Assembly: GCA_958296295.1 (NCBI GenBank)
Contig: OY282460.1
Location: 3,766,291-3,830,290, forward strand
Origin: an uncultured Pseudomonadales bacterium
GTDB lineage: Bacteria > Pseudomonadota > Gammaproteobacteria > Pseudomonadales > Azotimanducaceae
Reading direction: 5' to 3'
Length of the DNA: 64,000 bases
This document shows, one piece after another, positions 1 to 8,740 of this stretch. The notes below the pieces were generated by a model that had not been told where the DNA came from, ran no database searches, and was given only the letters and a program-made list of their open reading frames with translations. The stretch's first letter is position 1. Every line of letters starts with the position of its first letter. The position numbers and the translations under genes are program-made.

Positions 1-640
1 TCAGAGCGGCAGCGATGGCGTCCTTGGTTTCTTCCACCGTGCCATCGCCGTCGATAGTGGAATAGCGTGTGGCGGAAGTGGCGGACATGTTCGTGTAAAA
101 ACGCACCAGCGGCCGGGTTTCAGCGTGGTAAAGGCGCAGCCGTTGCCGCACCGTGTTCTCGTTGTCGTCGGCGCGTTGGGTCAACGGCTCGCCGGTTTCG
201 TCGTCCACATCCGGCGTGCGCGGCGGATCAAATACGACGTGGTAGGTGCGTCCGCTCGATTCGTGAACGCGACGGCCGGTAATGCGCCGCACCACCACAT
301 CGTCGGCGACATGCACTTCCACAACATGATCGATTGCGATGCCCGCATCCACCAGCGCTTGCGCCTGCGCGATGGTGCGCGGAAACCCGTCAAACAGAAA
401 ACCGGATTGGCAATCCGGCAAGGCGATGCGCTCTTTGACCAGCGCGACGATAGTCTCGTCGTCCACCAAACCGCCGGCAGCCATGATGTCGCGCACTTTT
501 TCCCCCAAGCGCGTTCCCGCCGCGATCGCGGCGCGCAGCATTTCCCCGGTGGAGATCTGCGCTATGCCTTGGTCTTGGCAGATGAACTCCGCCTGCGTGC
601 CTTTGCCCGCTCCCGGCGGCCCCAACAGGATGATCTTCAT
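1..640 (-). CDS. adk: Adenylate kinase, 3' end just outside the window
   Basis: Adenylate kinase interconverts ATP plus AMP with two ADP in the cytoplasm. Translating from the ATG at 638-640 gives MKIILLGPPGAGKGTQAEF at the N-terminus, with the P-loop GPPGAGKGT. It is followed by the AMP-binding stretch ISTGEMLRAAIAAGT and the DGFPRT motif. The LID region carries GRRVHESSGRTYH and lacks the four-cysteine zinc site of some Gram-positive enzymes. 213 codons are present and the reading frame is still open at base 1, so only the last few residues and the stop are missing. The gene lies 41 bases downstream of relA on the same strand. The placement next to relA and recO is unusual. Confidence 0.95.
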   Translation of the reverse strand, partial: MKIILLGPPGAGKGTQAEFICQDQGIAQISTGEMLRAAIAAGTRLGEKVRDIMAAGGLVDDETIVALVKERIALPDCQSGFLFDGFPRTIAQAQALVDAGIAIDHVVEVHVADDVVVRRITGRRVHESSGRTYHVVFDPPRTPDVDDETGEPLTQRADDNENTVRQRLRLYHAETRPLVRFYTNMSATSATRYSTIDGDGTVEETKDAIAAAL

Positions 641-681
641 TACTTCGTTGGCCGATCTTTGTGCTGTGGAAGCGCGGCTAA

Positions 682-2646
682 TCAGCTTCGCCGCGAGCGA
701 CGCACATCCGCCACATCCGGCACGCGCCGAATCGCGTTTATGACGCGGGCCAGTTCGGCGACGTCGGCAACCTGCAACCGCATCGTTATCGTCGCGCTGA
801 CGCCCGGCACTTCGGCGGTGGCGTTGGCGGCAACCACGGATATGGAGAGCTCGGCCATCACAGCCATGACATCGCGCAACAAGCCGTCGCGGTCGCGTCC
901 GCGCACCACCACCGCTTGCCAGCCCTCCACGCCGGCGCCCGCTTCCGCGGTTTCGGCCGGCACGTCACGAGCGGTGTGCCCGCTCGACAACAACCGCACC
1001 AAATCGAACACCAGCTGATCGCCAACCCCCACGGCCAAGAACAACGCCTCGGCGGAATCGTAGCCGGCTCGCTCGGCGAGCGCCGCAAACGCATCGGCAG
1101 AGGAAAGCTCCTCCGCCAAACCCAATCGGGCGGTCGTGTCTTCCAGCAAAGCGCGGCCGGCGCGAACGTTGGAGTCCGCCAACTGGTTCTTGAACCACGT
1201 TTGGATCTTCTCGCGGGCTCGAGACGTTTTCACATAGCCGAGCGCCGGATTCAGCCACTCGCGTTTCGGCGCCGCCTCGTCACCTGTTTCTATTTCGACA
1301 CATTCGCCGGTGGCGAGTCGCCTGTTCAAGGGCACCTTGCGTCCATCCACCCGCGCGCCGCGGCATTGGTGGCCGATTTCCGTATGAACGCGGTAGGCGA
1401 AATCCACCGCGGTGGCACCCGGCGACAAATCCAACACATGGCCTCCAGGCGTCGTCACGAACACCCGCTCCTGCGCCATGTAGCCACCGTTCGCGGCGCT
1501 GCCGACTTCGTCGTGCCAATCGAGGACGCTGCGCAGCCAGTCGACTTTCTTCGACCACAACGCGCCAGCCCTGTTCGGCGCCTCTTCCTCTTTGTAGGCC
1601 CAGTGGGCGCACAACCCCAGTTCGCTTTCCTCGTGCATTTCCCGAGTGCGTATCTGCACTTCCAAGGTCTTGCCCGTCGGGCCAATGACGGCGGTGTGGA
1701 TGGAGCGGTAGCCGTTCTCCTTGGGGCTGGCGACGTAATCGTCGAACTCGTTGCGGATATGCGGCCACGACGTGTGTACCACGCCCAGCACGCGGTAACA
1801 CGCTTCAACGGTGTCCACCAGCACGCGAACGGCTTGCATGTCGCGCACTTCGGAAAGGTCGATCGCCTTGTGGTTCATCTTTTGCCAAATGCTGTAGATA
1901 TGCTTGGCGCGACCATGCACTTCGGCGGCAATTCCCTCCGCCGAAAGCCGGAACTCCAAATCTTGGCGAATGGCCTCCACCTGTCTCTCCCGGGCCTCCC
2001 GGCGACCGTCCAGCTTGGCGGCGATGGCCCGGTATTCGCGCGGATGCAAGTAGCTGAAGGCCAAGTCCTCAAGCAGCCATTTCAGTTGCCAAATACCAAG
2101 CCGGTTCGCCAAAGGCGCGAAGAACTCCATGGCTTCGCGCGCCATCGGCACCCGCTCTTCCGGCGTTGCGTCCTTGGCGCGACGCAACGCCACCGCGCGC
2201 TCGGCCAGCTTGACCACCGCCACCCGGGGATCGTCGATGAGCGCGATCAGCATGTGGCGCACGTTGTCCATCTGGCTCTTGGACTGGCTCGACAGCATCG
2301 TGGAATCGCGCGTGGAAAGCACATGGATGTTGGCGATCGGCAGCAAGGCCGCCACGACGCCAGCCACCTCCCCGGGCAACCGACTGGCATCCACCACGCC
2401 TCTTTGCACCGCGACGAACACCATGCCGGCCATCACGGTGACGAAGTCCATGCGCAGTTGCAGAAGCAGCTCCACCAGTTCCAAGCCGGGTTCTCGCACT
2501 TCGTCGTCGCCGAGAAGCTCGAACAACGCCACCGCGGTGGCGCGGTTCTCAGCCGAGAATCCAGAGGCTTGATCGAGCCAGACGTCGATATCCGGCTCGC
2601 CATTCGGCAAGCGCGGCAACGCCGTGTGAAAACCGCCGGTGGCCAT
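682..2646 (-). CDS. relA: RelA-type (p)ppGpp synthetase
   Basis: This protein makes the alarmone (p)ppGpp by transferring pyrophosphate from ATP to GDP or GTP during the stringent response. It has 654 residues; E. coli RelA has 744. The N-terminal region aligns with the hydrolase domain but lacks a readable HD metal motif, so hydrolysis is probably absent. The synthetase core contains EFDDYVASPKENGYRSIHT near residue 300. EFDD is the acidic EXDD motif typical of monofunctional RelA, whereas bifunctional Rel/SpoT enzymes have RXKD. A TGS domain (about residues 395-455) and a C-terminal ACT-like region follow. The ATG overlaps the recO stop by one base, implying translational coupling. No spoT is in the window. 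Confidence 0.93.
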   Translation of the reverse strand: MATGGFHTALPRLPNGEPDIDVWLDQASGFSAENRATAVALFELLGDDEVREPGLELVELLLQLRMDFVTVMAGMVFVAVQRGVVDASRLPGEVAGVVAALLPIANIHVLSTRDSTMLSSQSKSQMDNVRHMLIALIDDPRVAVVKLAERAVALRRAKDATPEERVPMAREAMEFFAPLANRLGIWQLKWLLEDLAFSYLHPREYRAIAAKLDGRREARERQVEAIRQDLEFRLSAEGIAAEVHGRAKHIYSIWQKMNHKAIDLSEVRDMQAVRVLVDTVEACYRVLGVVHTSWPHIRNEFDDYVASPKENGYRSIHTAVIGPTGKTLEVQIRTREMHEESELGLCAHWAYKEEEAPNRAGALWSKKVDWLRSVLDWHDEVGSAANGGYMAQERVFVTTPGGHVLDLSPGATAVDFAYRVHTEIGHQCRGARVDGRKVPLNRRLATGECVEIETGDEAAPKREWLNPALGYVKTSRAREKIQTWFKNQLADSNVRAGRALLEDTTARLGLAEELSSADAFAALAERAGYDSAEALFLAVGVGDQLVFDLVRLLSSGHTARDVPAETAEAGAGVEGWQAVVVRGRDRDGLLRDVMAVMAELSISVVAANATAEVPGVSATITMRLQVADVAELARVINAIRRVPDVADVRRSRRS

Positions 2647-3428
2647 CAGGCGATGCTTCCATTCGCGCTGGCGCGAATGCTCGTAGACGACGACCGGTGC
2701 TGAAACAGCTGCCGCGTGGCGAGTGGCCGGCCGCCCAGACGCCGCTCCAAAGCGCGTCGAAACACCCGTTTCGCGGCCAGCCGGACGTTCGCCTTTTGAT
2801 AGTCGTCGGCGTTGATGGCGTTTATGTCGGCCCCGGTCAACATCAATTCGCCCGCCGAACCTCGGCCGATAGACGCGGCCGACGTGGCATCAACTCCGCC
2901 TTGCACTTGGCGGAAACCTTCGCCGTCCACCGACAGGTAGTTCTGCGCGCTGTCGATGGGCCGACCGCTCACCAGATCCACATCGAACGCCAAACCGTAG
3001 CCAAGCTCCTCCAGAAGACGACGTTCAAACAGCCGCAAGGCCGGCTCCACGTCGCCATGCGACGTCATTCGCGTCAGCGCTTCGCCGTAGTGGTGGAACA
3101 GGGCCGGCACCGGCTCCTCGTGGCTGAGCGTTCGCACCAGCAGCTCGTTCAAGTACAAGCCGGCGAAAAGCGCATCGCCGACAAGCCGCCTGGGCGCAAG
3201 CGGTTCGCACCGAAACAAGTTCACCAATTGGCCGCGACCGCGCCAAGTGGCGGCCACTTGGCCGAACGGTTCTATGTTGTTGACGCCGCGGCGCGCGCCT
3301 TTCACGCCGCGCACCACGCCGCCGACACGCCCGTGGTCGCGGGTCAGCAACTCCACGATGGCGCTGGTTTCGCGGAATGCGCGACGATGCAGCACATAGG
3401 CGGGCTGGCGGTCGGCCGGGGGCAACAT
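2646..3428 (-). CDS. recO: DNA repair protein RecO
   Basis: RecO helps load RecA on SSB-coated single-stranded DNA and anneals strands in the RecFOR recombination pathway. The 260-residue protein begins near PAYVLHRRAFRETSAIVELL, the conserved N-terminal OB-fold entry of RecO. It continues with the helical region containing GLYLNELLVRTLSHEEP and RLFERRLLEELGYGL. Its length matches the family. It lies between era (17-base gap upstream) and relA (one-base overlap), so it is in the same operon. The era-recO adjacency is typical of gammaproteobacteria, but pdxJ, which usually follows, is replaced by relA. Confidence 0.92.
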   Translation of the reverse strand: MLPPADRQPAYVLHRRAFRETSAIVELLTRDHGRVGGVVRGVKGARRGVNNIEPFGQVAATWRGRGQLVNLFRCEPLAPRRLVGDALFAGLYLNELLVRTLSHEEPVPALFHHYGEALTRMTSHGDVEPALRLFERRLLEELGYGLAFDVDLVSGRPIDSAQNYLSVDGEGFRQVQGGVDATSAASIGRGSAGELMLTGADINAINADDYQKANVRLAAKRVFRRALERRLGGRPLATRQLFQHRSSSTSIRASANGSIA

Positions 3429-3445
3429 CGGCTAAGGCCGCCGTT

Positions 3446-4465
3446 TCAGCCGGTTTCCGAGGAGGGCGCCGGCCGTTGCGGGACGTAACCGAAGCGGCGC
3501 AAAGCGTCCGGTCGGTCACTCCAACGTTTATCGACCTTCACCCACAAACGCAGCATGATCTTGCCGCCGATCAGAGGTTCGATGTCCCGGCGGGCGTCCT
3601 CGCCAATGGACTTCAGCATTGCGCCTCGCTTGCCGATGGTGATGCGCTTCTGGGACTCGCGTTCCACGTATATTACCGCGTCGATCTCCGCCACGCAGCC
3701 GCCGCCCAACGCCTTCACGCCCGCCGGTTGCCGCTCGCCCGCCAACGCTTGTTTCGCAGCCGCCAACGGCCGCTTGGCGGCCGCGAACACCCGCTCGACC
3801 ACCACGGTGGTTTCGTGCGGCAGTTCGGCACCGAGCCGGCGCGTGGCCTTCTCGCGCACGATTTCGGCCACCAGAAAATCGAGCGGACGATCGGTTGTCC
3901 GATCGGACGGGAAAAGAGGCGAGCCCGGCGGCATGCGCCGCGCAAGCACCCCGGCCAGCACGTCCAAGGAGATGTTCTTGAGCGCGGACACCGGCACGAT
4001 CTCCTCAAAGGCGTGTTTGGCGCGCACTTCGTCGATAAGCGGCAGCAACCGCTCCTTGGCCGCCAGTTTGTCGATCTTGTTGATGACGCAAACGCACGGC
4101 ACCGCGGCTTCGGCGATGCGCCGCAAGGCCAAATCGTCGCCAGCAAGCCAACCGCGCGCTTCCACCAGCAGCAAGGCGAGATCCACTCCGGTGAGAGATC
4201 CGACCGCTTGGGAAACCATGTAGCGGTTCAACGCGCGTCCGCGGTGGGCATGGATGCCCGGCGTGTCCACGAAGATGATCTGGGCGCCGTTGTGGATGTG
4301 TACGCCGACCAGCGCGTGGCGCGTGGTTTGAGGCTTGCGCGAGGTGATCGCCAGCTTGCGGCCGAGCAGGTGGTTCATCAGCGTGGATTTGCCAACGTTC
4401 GGCCGCCCGGCCAGCGCCACCGTGCCGCAAGAGGTGATTGTCGGGGGTTGTGACGGAGTTGCCAC
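3446..4465 (-). CDS. era: GTPase Era
   Basis: Era is an essential GTPase that binds the 3' end of 16S rRNA and takes part in 30S subunit maturation. The 339-residue product has G1 as GRPNVGKST near residue 20, a G2 region around KPQTTRHALVG, G3 as DTPG, and G4 as NKID. The C-terminal KH RNA-binding domain has the hallmark GKRGAMLKSIGEDARRDIE. The track start is a GTG at 4465, which gives a short N-terminal extension ahead of the G domain. The gene sits 11 bases downstream of rnc, the usual rnc-era pairing. Confidence 0.96.
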   Translation of the reverse strand: MATPSQPPTITSCGTVALAGRPNVGKSTLMNHLLGRKLAITSRKPQTTRHALVGVHIHNGAQIIFVDTPGIHAHRGRALNRYMVSQAVGSLTGVDLALLLVEARGWLAGDDLALRRIAEAAVPCVCVINKIDKLAAKERLLPLIDEVRAKHAFEEIVPVSALKNISLDVLAGVLARRMPPGSPLFPSDRTTDRPLDFLVAEIVREKATRRLGAELPHETTVVVERVFAAAKRPLAAAKQALAGERQPAGVKALGGGCVAEIDAVIYVERESQKRITIGKRGAMLKSIGEDARRDIEPLIGGKIMLRLWVKVDKRWSDRPDALRRFGYVPQRPAPSSETG

Positions 4466-4476
4466 CGCGGCCGGTT

Positions 4477-5310
4477 CTACGCTGGCCGAGAACCGGGCGT
4501 CGCCGGCGTCGTTTCAGCCGCTTTCATCACCTCGGATTTGGCGGGGCCGAGTTTCTCGAGCGCCAAAGCGGCGGCGTTCTTTTCCGCCTCGCGGCGGTTG
4601 CCCCCTACGCCTCGGGCGCGCACGCCTACCGCTTCCAAATGGCACTCGGCGGTGTAGGCCGGCGCATGCTCCGGGCCGGTCGCGGAGACGATCTCGTAGC
4701 ACGGCAACGCCCACCCGCGTTCCTGCGCTCGCTCTTGCAGGCGCGTTTTCGGATCTTTCAGTTCGGTTTCCCCGGTCGCCGCCAAGCGCTTTGCGAAAAG
4801 GCGGCGAACCACGCCGGTGGCGGCATCCACGCCACCGTCGCAGACCACCGCGCCAATCACCGCTTCAATAGCCGCCGCAAGAATGGAACGGCGTTCGGCG
4901 CCACCCGTGCGCCGCTCACCGTGGCCGAGGACGAGGTGCGCGCCAATGGCCAACTCGCGCGCGATTTCGGCGAGGGCCTCGTCGTTCACAAGATGCGACC
5001 GTATCAGGGTCAACCGCTGTTCGGTCGCGTTTGGCGCATGATCGAACACCAGCCGCGCGACGATGAAACCCAGCGCCGCATCGCCAAGAAACTCCAACCG
5101 CTCGTAGTTGTCGGCACCGCCGCTGCCGTGGGTCAACGCCCGACGCAACAAGCGCGGATCCGCGAAGGCGTGCCCCAAGCGGCGTTCGAGATCGGCCAGT
5201 TCCAGCGCGGCCTCCCCGGTACTTCGCCGAGGCCGGGCGCGAGGGGCAGGCCCCTCGCGCTCCCCGGCTGAGGGCTCAATGCTCAACTTTGAGCGCGGCG
5301 AGGAAGGCAT
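4477..5310 (-). CDS. rnc: Ribonuclease III with a substituted metal-site residue
   Basis: RNase III cleaves double-stranded RNA in rRNA processing and mRNA decay. The protein has the signature NYERLEFLGDAAL, with the E, E and D of the first metal cluster, and a C-terminal dsRNA-binding domain ending GVGGNRREAEKNAAALAL. The second acidic patch reads SILAAAIEAVIGAVV where E. coli has SILADTVEALIGG. The aspartate equivalent to D114 is therefore alanine, while the glutamate equivalent to E117 is kept. The ATG at 5310 lies inside lepA and overlaps it by 35 bases. The first 30 or so residues are a basic, low-complexity extension, so a later non-ATG start is possible. Confidence 0.93.
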   Translation of the reverse strand: MPSSPRSKLSIEPSAGEREGPAPRARPRRSTGEAALELADLERRLGHAFADPRLLRRALTHGSGGADNYERLEFLGDAALGFIVARLVFDHAPNATEQRLTLIRSHLVNDEALAEIARELAIGAHLVLGHGERRTGGAERRSILAAAIEAVIGAVVCDGGVDAATGVVRRLFAKRLAATGETELKDPKTRLQERAQERGWALPCYEIVSATGPEHAPAYTAECHLEAVGVRARGVGGNRREAEKNAAALALEKLGPAKSEVMKAAETTPATPGSRPA

Positions 5311-7075
5311 CTTGGGGTATCTCCACGCGGCCCAGCTTTTTCATGCGCCTTTTGCCCTTCTTCTGTTTCTCCAGCAGCTTCTTCTTGCGCGTGACGTCGC
5401 CGCCGTAGCACTTTGCCGTAACGTTCTTGCGCAACGCCTTCACGGTTTGCCGCGCCACGATGCGACCGCCTATGGCGGCTTGCAGAGCCACATCGAACAT
5501 CTGCCGGGGTATCACGTCCTTCATGGTCTTCACCATATCCCGACCGCGCCCCTGGGCTTTGTCTCGATGCGCGATGATCGCCAGCGCGTCCACCCGCTCG
5601 CCGTTGATCAACACGTCGAGCCGCACCAGCGGCGCGGCTTGGAAACGGTGGAAGGAGTAGTCGAGCGAAGCGAAACCTCTGCTCAAGGACTTCAAGCGAT
5701 CGAAGAAATCCAATACCACTTCGGCGAGCGGGATCTCGTAGTCGATGGACACTTGGCCGGCGCTGAACCGCATTCCCTTCTGGGCGCCGCGGCGCTCTTG
5801 GCACAATCCGATCACGGCGCCGACGTGGTCTCGCGGCGTGAGCACGTTCACGGTGGCGATGGGTTCGCGCATTTCGGCGATGCTGCCGGCGTCCGGCAGT
5901 TGCGAAGGATTGTCTATCCGCAACGTTTCGCCTTGCCGGGTGACCACTTCGTAGATCACGGTGGGCGCGGAGGTGATGAGATCGAGGCCGTATTCGCGTT
6001 CCAGCCGCTCTTGCACTATCTCCATGTGGAGCATGCCAAGGAAGCCGCAGCGGAATCCGAAACCGAGAGCATCCGAGGTTTCCGGTTCGTGGAACAGCGA
6101 CGCGTCGTTCAAGGCGAGTTTCGCCAGCGCGTCGCGAAAGTGCTCGAAGTCTTCCGATCGCACGGGAAACAACCCGGCGAAGACCTGCGGCTTGGCGGCC
6201 TCGAATCCCGGCACCGCCGCCACATTGGGCGAAGACGCATGCGCCAGCGTGTCGCCCACCGGCGCGCCGCGCACATCCTTGATGCCGGCGACAACATAGC
6301 CCACCTCTCCCGCAAGCAGCGCGTCGCGCCGCTGGCGCTTGGGCGTGAAAACCCCCACTTCGTCCACGATGTGGGCGCGCGGAACGGACTTCACGCACAC
6401 CTTGTCGCCGGCCGCCACGGCGCCATCGAAAACCCGCACCAGGGAAACGATGCCAAGATAGTTGTCGAACCAGGAATCCACGATCAGCGCTTTGAGCGGC
6501 GCGGACGGATCGCCTCGGGGCGGCGGCACGCCGTCCACCAAGGCGTCGATCAATTCCGGCACGCCATCGCCGGTCTTGGCGCTCACCGCCACGGCGTGGT
6601 CGGTGGGAAGCCCGATCAGATCCTCTATTTCGGCGGCCACGCGCTGTGGTTCCGCCTGCGGCAAGTCGATCTTGTTGAGCACCGGCAGCACTTCCAAGCC
6701 CTGATCGATGGCGGTGTAGCAGTTCGCCACCGATTGCGCCTCCACGCCCTGGGCGGCATCGACGACCAGCAGCGCGCCCTCGCAAGCGGCGAGAGAACGC
6801 GAAACCTCGTAGCTGAAATCCACATGCCCCGGCGTGTCGATGAAATTGAGCCGATAGTTTCGGCCGTCCTCGGCGCGATGTTCCAAGGTGACGCATTGCG
6901 CCTTGATGGTGATGCCGCGCTCCCGTTCCAGGTCCATGGAATCCAGCACCTGCTCCGCCATCTCGCGTTCGCTGAGCGCTCCGCACAGCTGAATGAGACG
7001 GTCCGCCAGCGTGGACTTGCCGTGGTCGATGTGCGCGATGATGGAGAAGTTGCGGATGTGCTCGAGGCTTGGCAT
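5276..7075 (-). CDS. lepA: Elongation factor 4 (LepA)
   Basis: LepA/EF4 is a ribosome-bound translational GTPase thought to act in initiation or ribosome assembly and to back-translocate stalled ribosomes. The 599-residue protein has G1 AHIDHGKSTLADRL, the switch motif RGITIKAQ, G3 DTPGHVDF and G4 NKIDLP. It also has the LepA-specific C-terminal domain with DYSFHRFQAAPLVRLDVLIN and a lysine-rich end. Its length matches the family (about 600). It starts 6 bases after the rseC stop and overlaps rnc at its 3' end. In most gammaproteobacteria lepB (signal peptidase I) would follow; it is absent here. Confidence 0.97.
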   Translation of the reverse strand: MPSLEHIRNFSIIAHIDHGKSTLADRLIQLCGALSEREMAEQVLDSMDLERERGITIKAQCVTLEHRAEDGRNYRLNFIDTPGHVDFSYEVSRSLAACEGALLVVDAAQGVEAQSVANCYTAIDQGLEVLPVLNKIDLPQAEPQRVAAEIEDLIGLPTDHAVAVSAKTGDGVPELIDALVDGVPPPRGDPSAPLKALIVDSWFDNYLGIVSLVRVFDGAVAAGDKVCVKSVPRAHIVDEVGVFTPKRQRRDALLAGEVGYVVAGIKDVRGAPVGDTLAHASSPNVAAVPGFEAAKPQVFAGLFPVRSEDFEHFRDALAKLALNDASLFHEPETSDALGFGFRCGFLGMLHMEIVQERLEREYGLDLITSAPTVIYEVVTRQGETLRIDNPSQLPDAGSIAEMREPIATVNVLTPRDHVGAVIGLCQERRGAQKGMRFSAGQVSIDYEIPLAEVVLDFFDRLKSLSRGFASLDYSFHRFQAAPLVRLDVLINGERVDALAIIAHRDKAQGRGRDMVKTMKDVIPRQMFDVALQAAIGGRIVARQTVKALRKNVTAKCYGGDVTRKKKLLEKQKKGKRRMKKLGRVEIPQDAFLAALKVEH

Positions 7076-7081
7076 CCGGAC

Positions 7082-7531
7082 TTAGGTGGCCGCGCAACCG
7101 CGGGGCGCCGCGGCGGGCGGCACCTCGACGCTCTCGATGGAAAGCACGTCCGTCTCGGCCGAACGGCGCGGCAGGCGGCGCAAGACTATCGGCCACAACG
7201 CGCCAAAGAGCAACGCGCCGGCCACCAGAGCGCCGCTGCCGGTGGAGGCCGCAAGGACGGCCGCCAGGGTCGCGGCGGCAATCGGCGGAGCGAAGACCAG
7301 CAGCGCTTCCTGGCAAAGCCGCCGCGGCGCGAGGACGACGTCCACCGCGGCGCCTTCCGGCAAATCCGTCGCAATGACGAGGGGGCGTTCCCTTCGCCGA
7401 CCAAATCCCGCCGCGCCGACGCCCAGGCAACGGCAGGCCGGGCCGGCAACCGCCGCGACATCCACCACCGCATCGGCTTGCCGGTCGCGACGGATGACGC
7501 CGCGGCGCCGTAGCAGGGTTTGCTCGAGCAT
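7082..7531 (-). CDS. rseC: RseC/MucC-like membrane protein
   Basis: This is a 149-residue protein with two adjacent hydrophobic segments, around AALLVFAPPIAAATLAAV and SGALVAGALLFGALWPIVL, as in the RseC/MucC family. That family has been linked to sigma-E signalling and SoxR reduction in the inner membrane. The N-terminal part (LLRRRGVIRRDRQADAVVDV) resembles the cytoplasmic RseC start. The usual cysteine cluster is reduced to a CRC motif. The ATG at 7531 was chosen over upstream in-frame starts because it leaves a 7-base gap after rseB. The assignment rests largely on position between rseB and lepA. Confidence 0.75.
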   Translation of the reverse strand: MLEQTLLRRRGVIRRDRQADAVVDVAAVAGPACRCLGVGAAGFGRRRERPLVIATDLPEGAAVDVVLAPRRLCQEALLVFAPPIAAATLAAVLAASTGSGALVAGALLFGALWPIVLRRLPRRSAETDVLSIESVEVPPAAAPRGCAAT

Positions 7532-7538
7532 CCGGGTG

Positions 7539-8732
7539 TTACTGGGCGAACGGCCGGGCGGGGAATTGATCCGGGGAGGATTCGGCGTCGTCACCAACGG
7601 CGGGCCCCTCGCGTTGATCTTTCTCTCCGGCGGCTGAGTGTTCCCCTAAGGGCTCCACTCCTTGGGCGATGCGGCGGGCGGTGGCCAACGGCACCTCGCC
7701 GACTACGGTGACCAAGTGGTCGTGGTCGCCATCGGCGCCCGGTGTCCGATGGGTCAACGCCACGGTGGCGCCGGCGCGGGAAACGACGCTGCCGGCCCCG
7801 GCTTCCGGCATCCGTTCGATGAACACCGAGAACGCCGCCAGACCGTCGCTGAACCGCAGGGTGTTCACGCCGGTGCCGTGGTTGCTCGGCCGGAAGACGT
7901 CCGCGCCTGTCATGCGGAACCCGGGCGGCACCCAACGCGGGCGCCAAGCCGCGTCGGGAGCGCTCGTGCCCGTCGATTCGGCGGTGGTGGAAAGGTGCCG
8001 CACCAACGCGCCGTCGTTGGAGGGCTCCAGATCCGCAACCGCCACTTGATCGCCAATGCGCAACGTTGTGAACTCGAAAATCTCCAGCTTCGAGCCGGCG
8101 GCGTCGCGCAGTTCCGAGCGCAGCAGCAGGCCGGTCTGCTCATCCAGCCAGAGCTCGTAGCCGAAACGATCGTCGTCGTGCGGGCTCACGTCCAAGGTGA
8201 CCACCGGACGACCGGCGACGCGGTTGCGGGCGCTGAAGGCCACTTCGTAGTGTTTGCTCACATCGCCGAGATCCCGTGCGAAAACGCGCCCGTAGAGACC
8301 GCTCGGCAACGCCCCTTCCAAGCTGAGCAGGTTGTCGCCGGGGCGCAGCAGGCAGGCCACTTGATCGCCGGTGCGCAAGATCTCGCGCTGCGGGCCGTTC
8401 AAGTAGACGATTCGCTCGCGCTCCACGCCATCCACCACCATGTGTATCACGCGGAAGGTCGCCAACCGCACCGTGGTGCGCGAGCGCGTGGCGAAACCCG
8501 CCACGCCATCCACGGACGAGCGCAGCACGCTAGTGTGCTGGGCGTTCTCTTCCGTGTAATGGCTGAACACGCCGTCGTAATCGAGTTCGTGGAAGGCGGT
8601 GTCCATCTTCCGCAGCCAGTCGCCGGGCGTGCGCGCGGCTTCCGCCGCCATGCCCGGCGCGCCCGCGACGGCTGCGAGCGCTCCGGCAACCAACCCTAGG
8701 ACGCCCGGGCGCATCGCCAACGGCCGCACCAT
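7539..8732 (-). CDS. rseB: Sigma-E regulator RseB (MucB)
   Basis: RseB is a periplasmic protein that binds the periplasmic side of anti-sigma factor RseA and shields it from proteolysis until it senses lipopolysaccharide or envelope damage. The 397-residue product begins with a signal peptide (GVLGLVAGALAAVAGAPGMAA). It then has the MucB/RseB N-terminal domain with WLRKMDTAFHELDYDGVFSHY and a C-terminal domain with WVPPGFRMTG. A second ATG at 8714 would shorten the signal peptide by six residues. The gene is 8 bases downstream of rseA in the sigma-E operon. The C-terminus is proline- and charge-rich and poorly conserved. Confidence 0.9.
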   Translation of the reverse strand: MVRPLAMRPGVLGLVAGALAAVAGAPGMAAEAARTPGDWLRKMDTAFHELDYDGVFSHYTEENAQHTSVLRSSVDGVAGFATRSRTTVRLATFRVIHMVVDGVERERIVYLNGPQREILRTGDQVACLLRPGDNLLSLEGALPSGLYGRVFARDLGDVSKHYEVAFSARNRVAGRPVVTLDVSPHDDDRFGYELWLDEQTGLLLRSELRDAAGSKLEIFEFTTLRIGDQVAVADLEPSNDGALVRHLSTTAESTGTSAPDAAWRPRWVPPGFRMTGADVFRPSNHGTGVNTLRFSDGLAAFSVFIERMPEAGAGSVVSRAGATVALTHRTPGADGDHDHLVTVVGEVPLATARRIAQGVEPLGEHSAAGEKDQREGPAVGDDAESSPDQFPARPFAQ

Positions 8733-8740
8733 TGCCGCCC

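Noticed and set aside
916..2703. Long plus-strand open frame opposite relA
   Set aside because: It is the high-GC antisense shadow of relA; its translation is His/Arg/Gln-rich without motifs.
5108..7513. 801-codon plus-strand frame opposite rnc and lepA
   Set aside because: Antisense shadow. lepA and rnc on the other strand have full family motifs.
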